Origin: Seiridium cupressi
Lineage: Eukaryota > Ascomycota > Sordariomycetes > Amphisphaeriales > Sporocadaceae
Length of the DNA: 64,000 nucleotides
Assembly: GCA_036674765.1 (NCBI GenBank)
Contig: JARVKI010000021.1
Location: 1-64,000 of the forward strand
Reading direction: 5' to 3'
The notes under the pieces are model-generated. The model was not told the DNA's origin and searched no databases. It saw only the letters and a list, made by a program, of their open reading frames with translations. Below, piece by piece: positions 46,108 to 57,605 of this stretch. Numbering within the stretch: the first letter of the stretch is position 1; every line of letters starts with the position of its first letter. Both the position numbers and the translations under genes were made by a program.

Positions 46108-48374
46108 ATGGCCCCTGCAGCAGAAGTAGATCTCGATGCCCCTTTCAAGGAGGACATTATCCTCGAAGTTCGAAGCAGTAAGATGAAAACAATGCCTGGA
46201 TTAACTATTCGATCTGGCATCGACAAAATCATTCGCCAAGGAACTGTTCCAGTGAACATTTTGGGAATCGAAGATGACGAACATGACCCGACATTTCATG
46301 GCGGTATAGACAAAGCGGTACATGGGTGTGAGTCAGAGGTTCCCGTCCCCTGTCCCAGTGTCAAATGATCGCAATGATTGAACTAGTTCAGATTGCTCGT
46401 CGCATTATCCCAAATGGCAAGCTGAGTTCCCTGATGCTGCGTCGCGCTTCAAGCCGGGCGGCTTTGGAGAGAATCTTGTAACGGCGCATATGAATGAGAG
46501 GAATGTGTGCATTGGCGACCTTGTCAGTTTGGCCCCTTTTCCCACTCCGTCGACCTTGCCTTTAATTATCAGCATCCTTTTCCTTTATACCGTCTATTGA
46601 GGAACACCATGTTGCTCTGGGCATAGGAACTGGACGGAGGAATTTTCGCGCTGGTCATCCAGGGACGTTCATACTGGTGAAACGGCAATGCATCTGTCTG
46701 ACTTTCTGTTGCTTCCTCACTTCCTTCATGGTTGCTGAAGTCGAGTCTGCACCTCACCACCCAGCTAATACCGCGACGAAACCCTCCCATAACACTGCCT
46801 CCAAGCTCGAGGGCTTGGGACACCAATGTACTTTCATACATGACTCTTCCATCGTTCATATACCTCATCCACCATCACGACTCTCTTGGACTGACAACGT
46901 TTCGGACAGATCTCAGTAGGCGACCCAGATACAGGTCTTCTTCTGCAAGTCTCTCTGCCACGACAGCCCTGTTTTAAACTGAACCACCGCTTTCATCTCA
47001 AGAACTTTGCCCCCAAGACCTATGCTCTATCTCGTACCGGATGGTATTATCGGGTCATCCGCCCCGGCTCTATCGAAGCTGGGATGACGATATCGCTCGT
47101 GGAACGCAAACACCCCAAATGGACCATTGAGCGAATACAAGAATACCTCCACAGAACCCAAGACGACGCCAAGATGAACGAAGAGCTAAGCCAAATCGAG
47201 GAGATGGGTGCTGAAGCCCGTGGTGCTTTTAGTGAGTGCTGCGGGCCTGATATCTTTTCCCCTCTTCAATTCAAGACCTGAACCCATGTTTGTTATATGC
47301 CTCGTATTAATCTACTGACCATGAGACATAGCGAACCGAGTCGCCAAAGCAAAAGCGGCCGCCAATCGCAAAGAGAAAGCCGAGAGAGAGGCGAAGGAAG
47401 AATGGAAGGAGTACAAGATCGTCGAGAAGAAACACCAGACCGATCGAATCATGAGCCTTCACTTAGAAGCCGTAACACCTGATCCTGAAGCCCCCAGTGA
47501 CCTGCTCGGCGCCCACGCCCGGATTAAGCTTCCCAACGGCCTCGTGCGCTCGTACTCGGTGGTATCTGGCAGCCCGAATAGATTTGAGCTCGGCATCGCT
47601 CTCGAGGAGAACAGCAGAGGCGGATCGGCATACTTCCACAACACCGCGCAGGAAGGCACCATTCTCCCCGTCTCGTCCCGCCTGACAAGTGCCATCCAAC
47701 CCGCCGGTCTCTCCTCCAGCCACATATTTATCGCGGGTGGGATCGGGATTACTGCCTTCCTGTCGCTATTGAGCATGTATAAAAGGATTCATTGGAACAC
47801 GATACTCCACTATGCCGTACGCTCAGAGTCCGACGTCCCGTTCTCCGACGTGCTGTCTTCTCTCATCGAGCCTGCACCCGACAAGGACGGGAAGATGGAA
47901 GAGAGCTCCGTGAAAGTCGTGCTGTACCGCAAGGACAAGGGTGAGCGGTTAGATGTGTCCAAGGTCTTCGGAGAAGTCGGCTGGAACAATCATGTCTACG
48001 TCTGCGGGCCAAGACGGCTCATGGACGCTGCACTGTTGGCTTCGAAAGCAGCGGGACTAGGGGAGGATGAAGTACATTTCGAGGCGTTTGGCGCGGATAC
48101 TTCCGGTGACCCGTTCGAGGTGGAAGTGGTGAACCGCGAAAAGAACCTTTTGATCGTCGACGCCGAAGAAACGCTGTTGGAGGTGTTGCGACGGGAATTC
48201 GGTGGCGCTCAGGTCGCGAGTAGCTGTGAAGTCGGGAACTGCGGCACGTGCAAAGTGACACTGAAGAGCGGAAGGGTAGAACACAGAGGCACAGGGCTCT
48301 TAGAAGATGAGAAGCAGGAAGCGTTGCTAAGTTGTGTCAGTCGTGGGATTGGGAGAATTGGTATAGAAATATGA
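46108..48374 (+). CDS. MOSC / flavin reductase / [2Fe-2S] ferredoxin fusion oxidoreductase
   Basis: The four exons are 46108-46327, 46392-46522, 46910-47231 and 47332-48374, giving 571 aa. Phase and family fit at every junction, for example VHG-YCSSHYPKW and IGDL-ISVGDPDTG. Residues 1 to about 220 are a YiiM-like MOSC domain with GGIDKAVHG, GGFGENL and LPRQPCFKLNHRF, whose Cys (about 138) is the expected molybdenum-cofactor ligand. Next comes a ferredoxin-reductase-type module: flavin-binding RSYSVVSG (about 297), GGIGITAF and VYVCGPRRLMDAA for pyridine nucleotide. The C-terminus is a plant-type [2Fe-2S] domain with C523-x4-C528-x2-C531 and C559. By family, this could move electrons from NAD(P)H through flavin and iron-sulphur to a molybdenum site, as in reductive detoxification of N-hydroxylated substrates. 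The substrate is unknown. The 387-bp second intron is the longest here. Confidence 0.92.
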
Positions 48375-48971
48375 TTCATGCTTGGGTGTGCTGCATAGCC
48401 CGTCACGGTAAACACTTCGGGGATGATTTTATTGATCAATTGAAGACTCTTATGCCGAACGCCAATACTCGCGAAATTCCAAAATGCAATTACTTCGCTT
48501 CTGCCTTGCCCTTTCTTGTCGGTGGCAGAACAACAGTTACCCCCATGATTTCATGGTTTCAATATTTGGCTCATCGTAGTACAACTGTGCAGGACCCTAG
48601 GGAACTTAGGAAAGAACTAATCATGCAAAAATACTCATACAGTCATCTCATGGATCACCAGGACGTCGCGAAGTCCACGCCCGCTCTTCAGATCTGAGCA
48701 CATCAAGCGGTGTCTGAGACCCGCCATGTTCTCCATCAACCAGACTGCCACCAAACACGGATGTGCTAATCAAACTGGGGCCTGAGATGCTACCAATTAG
48801 ACTGGTAGCACTGTCCACCGGGCTGTTGCGAATGTGGGTTGAATGTGTACTCTTACTTGGCGACGAGCTGCTGCCCGACTCGTGCATTGCTGGGTAGACG
48901 TCGTCGGGTTGTGAGTGCTTCTGAACAAGGGAATGTGCCTCGTCTCGTGAAGGTGGTGCAGCTCTAGCCTC
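48375..48971. other. Spacer between convergent MOSC and CDC50 genes
   Basis: This holds the two 3' untranslated regions. On the minus strand, bases 48971-48648 continue the CDC50 reading frame after its TAG for 107 codons without another stop. On the plus strand nothing is recognised. Confidence 0.5.
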
Positions 48972-50616
48972 CTAGGCTAGGTCTCGTCCCGTGGACATGC
49001 CGACAGAAGGACCACCAGAGCCAGACTTGGCCGCGTTGTTCGACACCTTGTTCCAGGAGAGGTACGTGTGATCACCAAGTTTTCTACAGATAATTAGCAA
49101 AAACGCTCGGCATGACTGTCAGGTGTGCATTACCTCGGCCGTATCAAATGTGTAACGGTGAAGATAACACCAAGAACAATACAGATACCACCGACGACAA
49201 CGTATGCAATGCCTAAGAACGGGTTCTTGCCGCCCATGACACTCTTCGTTGTGAAGACGATGGATTTGGTACCCTGGTACTCTGTGGTTGGGAACTCTGT
49301 AGGTATCATCAGCCAGTCTGCTCTTGCAGGGAAAGGAGCGGATTGGACATACCGGAAAGGATTTGAATCTCGTAGGTACCTTGCGTCATGGCAGCCGTGT
49401 CATTACGCATGTACAACTTGCTAAATGTGGGAAGGCCAGCAGTCCTCATCCACACTTGGAAAGCCTGGTTGTCCTTCAAGTTGGGAGGTGGAGCCTCCTC
49501 GGTATATTTTCCACCCGGGTACTGTTTCTGCCAATTAGGCGGCGGTATAATTGAGCTCAGGTCTGTCCCGTTCGGGAGGTTGCCATACAAGGCGTTGTCT
49601 GATTCCCAGGCAATATTGCTACTGTCTTGCATGACATAAGTCTCGTTATCGTTCAGTTGGACGGGGCTGAAGAACGTGTCGTTGAAGAGTGAGTTGGCAA
49701 TCAGTCCGCAGGGGTAGATGGGAAGATCGGAGTCAGTCGTCAAAGGAGTGCACGTAGAATCCTTGACATTGTCTATGGTATTGACATCATCCCCCTTGAG
49801 TTGTTTGTCGTAATACGAAGCAACATAACGTCGATGGTTTTGGTAAAAGTTGGTTAGACGATAGTAGAACAAGACCGGGGCGTTCATGTCCTCTGGAGTC
49901 GTGAACCTCAGCGTACAAAGCGATACGTTTTGGACAACGTGGTTGCCACGATATGTGTGGTTGACGAGCTCATGTCGCCACATTGGCCTGATGGAATCTG
50001 TGCCGTTCTTGAATGATGCCGTCATCAAGTCCGTAGGCATGTAATAACTCGTGCTGTCGTCTCCAAAACTCGTCTCGTTTGGCGCGTCCGTATTGCATCT
50101 CGAATAGTCAATCTTGAGTTCTTGGACCTGGGTAGCTTCTATCAGCATGCTTGCTACCGCATTTAGTTTGTTATGGAGCGCATACCGTCGAACTGGCCCA
50201 TATCAGCAATCCGCCGATGGGCGCGAATATGATACCGATCGCAAAGAAGAGCGGCAGCACAGTCTTGGGCGTCAAGATTGGTCTGTACAGAAATTGTAAG
50301 CTTCCTTCAATGGCCCGCTTGTCGTTCTCTACCGATAGGGCGAGTACTCACTGCCATGCCTTCAAACGCTGTTGTCGGAAAGCCGTATCTATTGAGGTCG
50401 TAACCCGTCAGCATGCGCTCTCTGCCGCAGACGGCCAGTCGCTAGGTCTCCGGTTGCCATCTCGTAGTCCAGTATCTGAATGTTCGGAACATCGCAGCGG
50501 GCTCACTCACTCGCGGGTCTCCTGCTCTTCTTCTTCTTCCCGTCAACCGGCTTGTCCGGATCGTCGCGCGAAGTCATCGAGTCGGTATGCCCGACGCCGG
50601 GCGAAGGTTCTGCCAT
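48972..50616 (-). CDS. cdc50: CDC50/LEM3-family P4-ATPase (lipid flippase) beta subunit
   Basis: The six exons are 50616-50511, 50388-50352, 50282-50186, 50127-49353, 49296-49134 and 49083-48972, giving 429 aa. All junctions are phase-consistent. The layout is classical: a short cytosolic N-terminus with a KKKKSRR cluster and [20 protein letters not shown], a first helix ([19 protein letters not shown], about 60-78), a large glycosylated lumenal domain with [28 protein letters not shown] and [30 protein letters not shown] starting the second helix (about 366-390), and a short tail. By family, it forms a complex with a Drs2/Dnf-type P4-ATPase, needed for ER exit and for flipping phospholipids to the cytosolic leaflet at Golgi, endosome or plasma membrane. 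The reading frame stays open for 107 codons after the stop, which is unusual. Confidence 0.95.
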
Positions 50617-51362
50617 GGTTTCCGCGCGTTATCGAAATGGTCGGTAGCAATGATGTTGAAGCCAAAACTTGGAAGTGCTTGACAGAATGCGCTGTTATCT
50701 TGGGTCAATCGAATCGGCGTCCAGAAGTTGACCGGGTTGCTCGCTGTCAGCGACCGTTCCCTCAGCCGTGGCTGCATGAAAGGAGCACAGCCACAATTAC
50801 TGTTACTAGCTTGGAGCTATTTTTGGACGCAACCAACCTGCCAGCTGGCAGCTGGTCGACTGCTTACACGCTCAAGGGATTATGGGATCGGAAACCGTAT
50901 TTCTTTTTGGTTGGATTGGTATTTGATGAAGCACAGCCTTAGACCACGCCAAGTCTTGCATGATGCAATCACACACCCCTCATATATCAATTGCAGGCGT
51001 AGGGAGGGCTTTGTTGGTGCCAAGTTGGGTCTCTGAAGATCATCAATTGATTGGCAGCTGTGGTGTCCATGCCAGAATCTCAATACTATACATTTTCCCT
51101 TTATAAACTCCTTCCGTTCGTCGTGAATCGGAAATATAGCCAAATGCAACGTGCAACACGAGTTACCAATCCACCAAAGCACAAGGAACAATCTCTCGAG
51201 ACTGCAGACTACACCAACGGCGAGGCCATACATATCAGGATGCTAGTACCTGAACCGTTCCCTAAGCGGCTTGCTTGAAGAGCAGCCCAGATGACACAAA
51301 TGATACCTGGAAGGCGTAGAATTTGGCCATCACGCGCATTGTGTGCTTTCAGGTGCATCGGA
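50617..51362. other. Spacer upstream of CDC50, downstream of the NASP-like gene
   Basis: Both neighbours are on the minus strand, so this is the CDC50 promoter and leader plus the 3' region of the histone-chaperone gene. Open frames here are shadows without coding signs. No motif was recognised. Confidence 0.5.
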
Positions 51363-52985
51363 TCATGACTCTGTTGCTGGTGCAGTTGCCTCGACCTTAG
51401 CTTTCTTAGCTTCCTCACTGCTGTCCGCAGGTTCCTCGGCCTTGCGTTTACCGTTTGTCTCTGGCTCCGGCGTCGGCGCAGCTGCATCGGGCTTCTTCTC
51501 CTTCTTGCGCACGAAACCAGAGAGATCGTTCGCTCCCTTCTTGGCCTCCTCAATGCGAGCCTGCGCTTCAGCCGGGGACTCGCCTAGAGCTGCACCGAGG
51601 ATACCGCTCATCGGGTTCTCAGCACCCAGCACGCCCTCGACATCCACCGGAGGCTTCTTCAGTTCCACCAACTAGATAGGGATGTGTCAGTAACGAAATA
51701 ATGGGATATAGAAGCGACAGGGGAGAAGTAAGGAACCGCTCACCCGCTGCTCCATATCCGCTATAATATCCCTGACCTCGGCGATTTTCTTCCGCGAGTC
51801 CTCGTTTTCCTCAGGGGCGTGGACGGTCGCCAAATTGACTTCTTCATTCTGTAGCTTGAGCTTTGTGCTAGCAATCGCCTTCTCGAGCTCCGCGGCCGCT
51901 TCGTCACGCAGGCCCTGGTCAACTGTCTTGGGAGCATCGTCCTTGTTCTCTTCATCAGTGGTGACAGATGCGAATTCGAGGGCCAACGAAAGCTTGAAGT
52001 GCGCCTCGGCCCTGACCTCCGACTCTTCTGGGTAGAGTTCGGCCTTGTACTTCAAGGATGCTCGCGCATCATTAATTGCGAGAGGATACCTAAGCAGTGT
52101 TAGTAGGCGCACTCTGCCGGTTGCCATCTTTTGGCCATCTTACTTTTCGTTCTCCAATGAGATCTCGGCAAGAAGGTCATGCGTGTCGGCAAGGCGCTCG
52201 TTGATATGTCTGGTGGCAGGCGAATCTGTTTGTGCTGATTCTTTCTCCTTGCTCTCCGACTCATTTGTCTGTTCCAAAGCCTTTTCAAAAAGAACTCGCG
52301 AGAGATCCAGGACCTCGAATGCGACGGCAAGGTCGTCGTCCTCTTCCTCCTCCTCCTCCTCCTCGCCCTCACCTTGATCGTCGTCTTCCTCATCTGAGTC
52401 CTCGAAGTTCTCGTCGCCAGTGAACTGGAAAAGAGGTTTCTTGGCGTCGGACAGGCTACCCCCGTCCTCCAGTCCGCTCTCGGTGGCGTTCTTAGCGAGT
52501 ATGGCCACCTTCTCCTCCGCAATTTCCTCTGCCTCCGACTTCACATTTTCGTCGGACGCGTGTACTTCGCTAGCCTCGGCAGCAGCCTTCTTGGCCTTGG
52601 TTGCGCCATTGGCCTTGGGCTTCTTTTTCTCACCAGCGGGTGCTCCACCGAGGACATCGCTCTTGCTTTGGCCGACCTTGAATAGACTGCGGCCGTAAAG
52701 GAACAGGATATCGGCATTTTCGGGGCTCATCTCGCCATTGAACTCGGCCTGCATCTCGGCGGCGCGTGCATAGACCTCGGAAGCTTCGTCATACTTCTTC
52801 TGGGCATACAAAGCTGTCGCCTTGGCCGTCAGATCAGCTAAGGAAACCTTGATAGACTTCTCGCGCTCCTCCGGGTCCATTGGGGGCAGAGACTGGGGTG
52901 TCCCAACTGCCGACACAGTAGCGGAAGCGACAGTCGAGGGGACCGCCGACAGGATGGGGATATCGGTCGATGTGGGATCTGCCAT
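51363..52985 (-). CDS. NASP/Hif1/Sim3-type histone chaperone (SHNi-TPR)
   Basis: The three exons are 52985-52144, 52089-51744 and 51671-51363, giving 498 aa; the introns are 54 and 72 bp. The protein has a TPR (LTAKATALYAQKKYDEASEVYARAAEM) near residues 50-80 with the paired helix ADILFLYGRSLF. This is interrupted by a long acidic insert containing a Glu/Asp run (about residues 195-230), then the SHNi-TPR part: AFEVLDLSRVLFEKAL, RLADTHDLLAEISLENEKYP and YKAELYPEESEVRAEAHFKLSLALEFA. It ends with a coiled coil and a Lys-rich tail (FVRKKEKKPD, GKRKAEEP) likely to be a nuclear signal. An acid-interrupted TPR of this kind is the signature of NASP, yeast Hif1 and fission-yeast Sim3. By family these bind H3-H4 (or centromeric H3), feeding Hat1/Hat2 and chromatin assembly. 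Length and layout are normal. Confidence 0.92.
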
Positions 52986-55526
52986 TGCGATGGAGATCTT
53001 GATTGTTTGTCTGGAGTGATTGGGTGTAGCTTTATCGGGTGGGAGAATTTCAGAGTGGATAGCTGATGGAGTCTGACGCAAGGAGGGAAATTGCGCAGAA
53101 CACTCCGGGAAATAATACCTCAAGACCAGACACGAGACGAAAAGTGCTGAATAGGTGGAAAGATGGCATGCGACAAGAATTGAGTGACGCGATTCGATGT
53201 GGGCCCATTTAGCACGCGATGATGCTGTCGCGTCGAGCTTGAGGACCTGGGGTAGCGGGCAACGATAACGATAACAGAAGCTTAGGCCAGCCTGGTTGAG
53301 ACTCGCCTATTATCATCACATGACCGGCTTATGGATTGAGAGGCCCCTGTACCGAGACTGGTTCAGCTGTTTGCAGTCCTGGGTGAATCATTATGTACAT
53401 TAAACCACCAATCTGCAACGAGCCGCCGCCATGTTTCATTTTCAAACATTTGCAAGGCAGATATGGTGACTTGTTAACGAGCATGAGATCCTTTATATAT
53501 CTCGCATCACTCTGCACCAGCCTTCCTCTCTTTATGTCAACCGATCACATCAAAACTGGCCAGAGCCTCAATTCATCGCTAATCTGTCCAGTTTGAGGCA
53601 GGGACGGCATAAATTGTCCTAAGTTCGGGCTTGCGGGCGCTCAGGGAGTTTAACGCTGAATAGTGGGCTTACGCAGGGGTGTGCATTGGCGACCTCTCTC
53701 GAAAAAACTTTAACATGTGTGCCAAGCAAAGACCCTGATTTGTGGACACGATGTTGTGCCGTACAAATGATCGATCTCGTGTAGCTTACATAGTTGCAGA
53801 CATGTTGGACAGACGATGTCGTGAGTTATTGATTGACCAACCTTACAGATCGTACTCAGTCTCTTGATTAGGTCTGCGATTATCAACATAGACGACTTAC
53901 CCGCTGTAAGGTTTCGTCGCATCTCCACCACTTAACCAACAACCAGCTGGAGATTACTTAGGCGTTGCGCTGGTCGACACTGACAGGAACGATCCACTGT
54001 CCACCCGCTGAGAGCGGACCCCTGAACTGGGACGAAATTCATCAGCTTCGCTACTGTCAACTGTAAAGGAGACCGTGCATGCTTGCGGTGCTTTTAAAGA
54101 TTGTAGATAATGACGGGGTTTGAAACGGATCGAACCCGCCCCTTGCAACGTATACCTCGAAGCTATTCTGAGCGCAGCCGCATGGTTGCAATATGCTATC
54201 CGAGAATTGCGGCTTTGGGATCTTGTCGACCCCTGGAAATTCTGACGTTCCCGGCTGCTGGCGGCGGCATGGTGGGGTTTCCGTAATCTCGCCATTGCCA
54301 GTCAATATTGACGGCCCCTGGCTGATGCTTGGCTTTTGACCGGATCCTAGTCAGCTCTCTTAACACCACCTCGATCTTGACGAGCAGAGCCGCCAATGGC
54401 TGAGGAGAGCAGATGTGCATGCATGCAAGGTCATCCGCTACAGAACTAGCCATGTATGTAAGCGATTTCCCGCTGGTGGCCTCCCAGTCGCCAGTTCTCT
54501 TGTTTCATGTTGCAATACACTGCACGCTGGATCCGTTGCACTTCTCCCAATGGCAACGTCACAGCTCCATTGGCCGTGCCACCCAAGCACACCAAGCCCC
54601 AATGGTCCACACAACAGAGCAACTTCCACAACGGATATGGATCGCTGCTGAATTTGACTTGGCGCACACAGTTTTCGTGGGTCGGCAAGATATTGAGATG
54701 TCCTTGAACCCCCTTCCTTTTCGGACGACATCCGTCCCACCATCAATGCGCTTGAGAGATCTCGAGGAGTAAGCATGCAAGTCAAGCAAGACCTCAGCTG
54801 CTTGGGGGCTTGGGAGTAAAGACATACATAGTGGGGTGCAGAGGAAGCGTGATTCGTGACGACGCACTACCTGTATACTAATCCCTGGGCTCCTCTGATT
54901 CTAGTGCGGGATAGTCCAAAGCTTCTTCCCGGACTTGCAGGGCGACCCGTTCGAGATACATAATCAACATACCCCTTGTCGAGAGCTTGCGTCAATGTTC
55001 AGCCCGCCCCCCAGCGGCCTAAACCAGCCCCGAAATCCACTGCTGCTCTAGATACTGTACGGAAACGCATTAGTTCTGCATATCAGCATGTGTAGTCCCG
55101 TCCGATCGCAAGCCGTTTGCTCTCCTATTGTTGCTTAGCTGCGCCAGTCATTTTCCACTGACAGCCAGTGCGCTCCAGCCCCTCGGTGTCGGGTGTGCCC
55201 CTCGAGTGCTGGCCTTTCCTGTTCTATCCTAGTAATACGAGCTCCGGCGTGATTATTGCGGGCTGCCACTCAGCTTAGACACTTCGTAGATTTGGTACAC
55301 CCAAACACGATATTCTCTTATTTCTCCAGCCGTCCCCGTCTGATCGCCTGCCTGCCTGTTTGTTTGTTTGCTTGCTTGCTTACCTTTGGTCCTTCCCATT
55401 CACCAAAAGCCTTGCCATGCTCGATCCCGGCAACTGCACACTTTGAGGTCACGCCCCACCAAGAAACCTCGCTCGCCTTCGAGGTGGTAGAAATTCAGCT
55501 TGTAATCCAGTACCCGCCAGTCCACC
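52986..55526. other. Divergent spacer, NASP-like gene and GT31 gene
   Basis: No gene is supported in these 2.5 kb. A GGATCGAACCCG stretch near 54126 recalls a tRNA T-arm but cannot form the arm. Overlapping short frames at 54413-54785 are on both strands and look random. The right end carries a tetranucleotide repeat at 55346-55381 in the likely GT31 leader. Confidence 0.5.
55346..55381. repeat. Tetranucleotide microsatellite (GCCT)3(GTTT)3(GCTT)3
   Basis: Thirty-six bases consist of exactly three copies each of three related 4-bp units, with no interruption. The tract sits about 145 bp upstream of the GT31 start codon, so in its promoter or 5' leader. Confidence 0.95.
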
Positions 55527-57605
55527 ATGATTGTGACGCCCTACTCCCGCCGCCTCCGGCTCTTCGGTGGAATCGCTGTGCTTGCTCTGCTTGCGACCTA
55601 CGTGCACATACGGCCAACATGGAGGGCAAGGACATATGACTATGCACGCGACATCACCCAGACCGTCTCGAGTTACTTCGGCGCTCCAGATGTGTACAAT
55701 AACACACTCTACCAAGAGGGGAACGAGGCGACAGTAGTCCAGTATCACAACTTCAGCGACCCATGCGCCGGCTTTCCCAATACCGAAGGCGTTATGCTCG
55801 TCATGAAAACCGGCGCGACCGAAGCATTTGACAAAGTCCCTACGCATCTTCTCACGACGCTGCAGTGCATGCCCGATTTCCTGATCTTCTCCGATATGGT
55901 ACGTACGGAAACCACAACTCTAGCCCGCTAGGGAGGGGCCGAGTTGACTAACAGAATCTCCAGGAGCAACAAGTTGGGAAACACCACATATACGATGTTC
56001 TTTCTGAGGTAGATGAATCGGCCAAAGCGCACAACAACGACTTTGACCTGTACCGGGACCAGAAGGAATGTCCAGTTTCGCAAAAGTCTTGCGTCGACGC
56101 TAGAGACGGAGGCTCCAAGGCTTGGAACCTGGACAAGTATAAGTTCTTGCCCATGATGGAACAGACGTGGCGACTGCGACCGGGCCGCGACTGGTATGTT
56201 TTTGCCGAGGCCGATACCTATGTGTTCTGGTCCAACATGGTCCACTGGCTACGCACCGAGAGTCAGCTCAACCCCAAGGAGAGAATCTATCTGGGCAGCC
56301 GCAGCTTTATTGGAGGGACACCGTTCGCCCATGGCGGGTCAGGATACGTATTGAGCGGCACGCTCCTCCGACATCTGATCGAGCACCACCCGGGCGTCGT
56401 GAAGCAGTACAACATCAAAGGTGCAAATGAGTGCTGCGGCGACTTGATGCTGGCCCAGGCACTGGAGGAGTACGAAAACATCAATATTCGCCAAGCATGG
56501 CCTATGTTCAATGGCGAGAAGCCTAGCACGCTACCATTTGGTCCGGGCCACTGGTGCGAACCGATCTTGACCATGCACCACATGAATGCGGAAGAGATTA
56601 GCAGCGTTTGGCAATTCGAACAAACGCGCAAGACCGACGTAAGTTTCACCATTTTTCCGTATGAATGGCACATTCACGTGCCATCACTCGCCGTCATCCA
56701 AGGCATAGTCGGCATCCTATGTTCTTTCGGTACTGCCACTGCGGTCTGGACGATTTTGGCTTTATCGCAACCATGGGTTGCAGGTCGATGGGTCTGGTTG
56801 AGCCAAGCTCTTCATCTCCAGACTACTCAGCATTAAATGGTTCGATTCAGGAAACAATTCACACCTCTCATATCACTGTGGCCAACGAAAGTCCGTCCCA
56901 ATGGCGACTGAGACTGTCTCACCCCGAGGCGTCAAGTCTTACTGTTGTGGTACAAGTACCAATATAGATAACTAACATGTCTCACAGCGTACCCTGCTCA
57001 TTAGAGACTTGTATCAAGGTCTTGTAGCGCCCAAGATGCAGGTTCAACGTCAGGACTGGGACAACTTGTCTGACGACGTCTGCTACATCAACCCGGACCA
57101 TAATGCCCAATCACGAGCAGGCGATCACGAGAGAGGCCGGCAAAAGAAGAAGAATGACTTGACAGACGTTGAAAAGGATGCCTGGAAATCGCCCGAGCAT
57201 TGCGCCCGTGTGTGTGAGGACGAAGATGTGCCAGATGAGGATGAATGGGAACTGAAGCAGAAAGTTGTGCCTCGGGACCCCGAGCCTGAAGACAGCGAGA
57301 ATGCGGCCACGGCCAACGACACGGAAAAAGCCGAAGACACCGGGCCGAGTGATGAGGCAATGCGTGAGCAATGGAAGACCGCTATGAACGAGCGCAAGAA
57401 GAGTCGCACCTGCTTCCAGTACCGCTGGCACGACGAGGTGTGCTGCACGGCAAGGAGTTTCAAGCTTGGCGCGCCAAAGGCGAAGCCCGATGAAGACAGA
57501 CGCGAGGAGAGATGGGTGAGTGGTTGGGACTTGAAGGGTATCAACGACTGGATTGACGCAATGGGCGAGTGCACAGAAGTGGCATGGAAAACGCCTGAGG
57601 CCTGA
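55527..57605 (+). CDS. Glycosyltransferase family 31 (Fringe-like), type II Golgi protein
   Basis: The three exons, 55527-55898, 55964-56638 and 56988-57605, give 554 aa. The start has a good context (CACCATGATT). A basic N-terminus and one signal-anchor helix (about residues 11-28) predict a type II Golgi enzyme. The catalytic part has CMPDFLIFSDM, FAEADTYVFWSNM (an acidic motif in the DxD position, about 206-210), GGTPFAHGGSGYVLSG, ANECCGDLMLAQAL and FGPGHWCEPILTMHHM, all typical of fungal GT31. The C-terminal exon contains RTLLIRDLYQGL, an acidic disordered stretch and cysteine pairs (CFQYRWHDEVCC). By family it transfers a sugar (often beta-1,3-linked) to a glycan; donor and acceptor are unknown. 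The second intron, 349 bp, is long for this genome and stays open in frame for 66 codons. A GT90 gene follows 1.6 kb downstream on the same strand. Confidence 0.9.

Noticed and set aside
54110..54140. Possible tRNA T-arm (GGATCGAACCCG)
   Set aside because: The bases flanking the loop do not pair and no A box is present upstream at the right distance.
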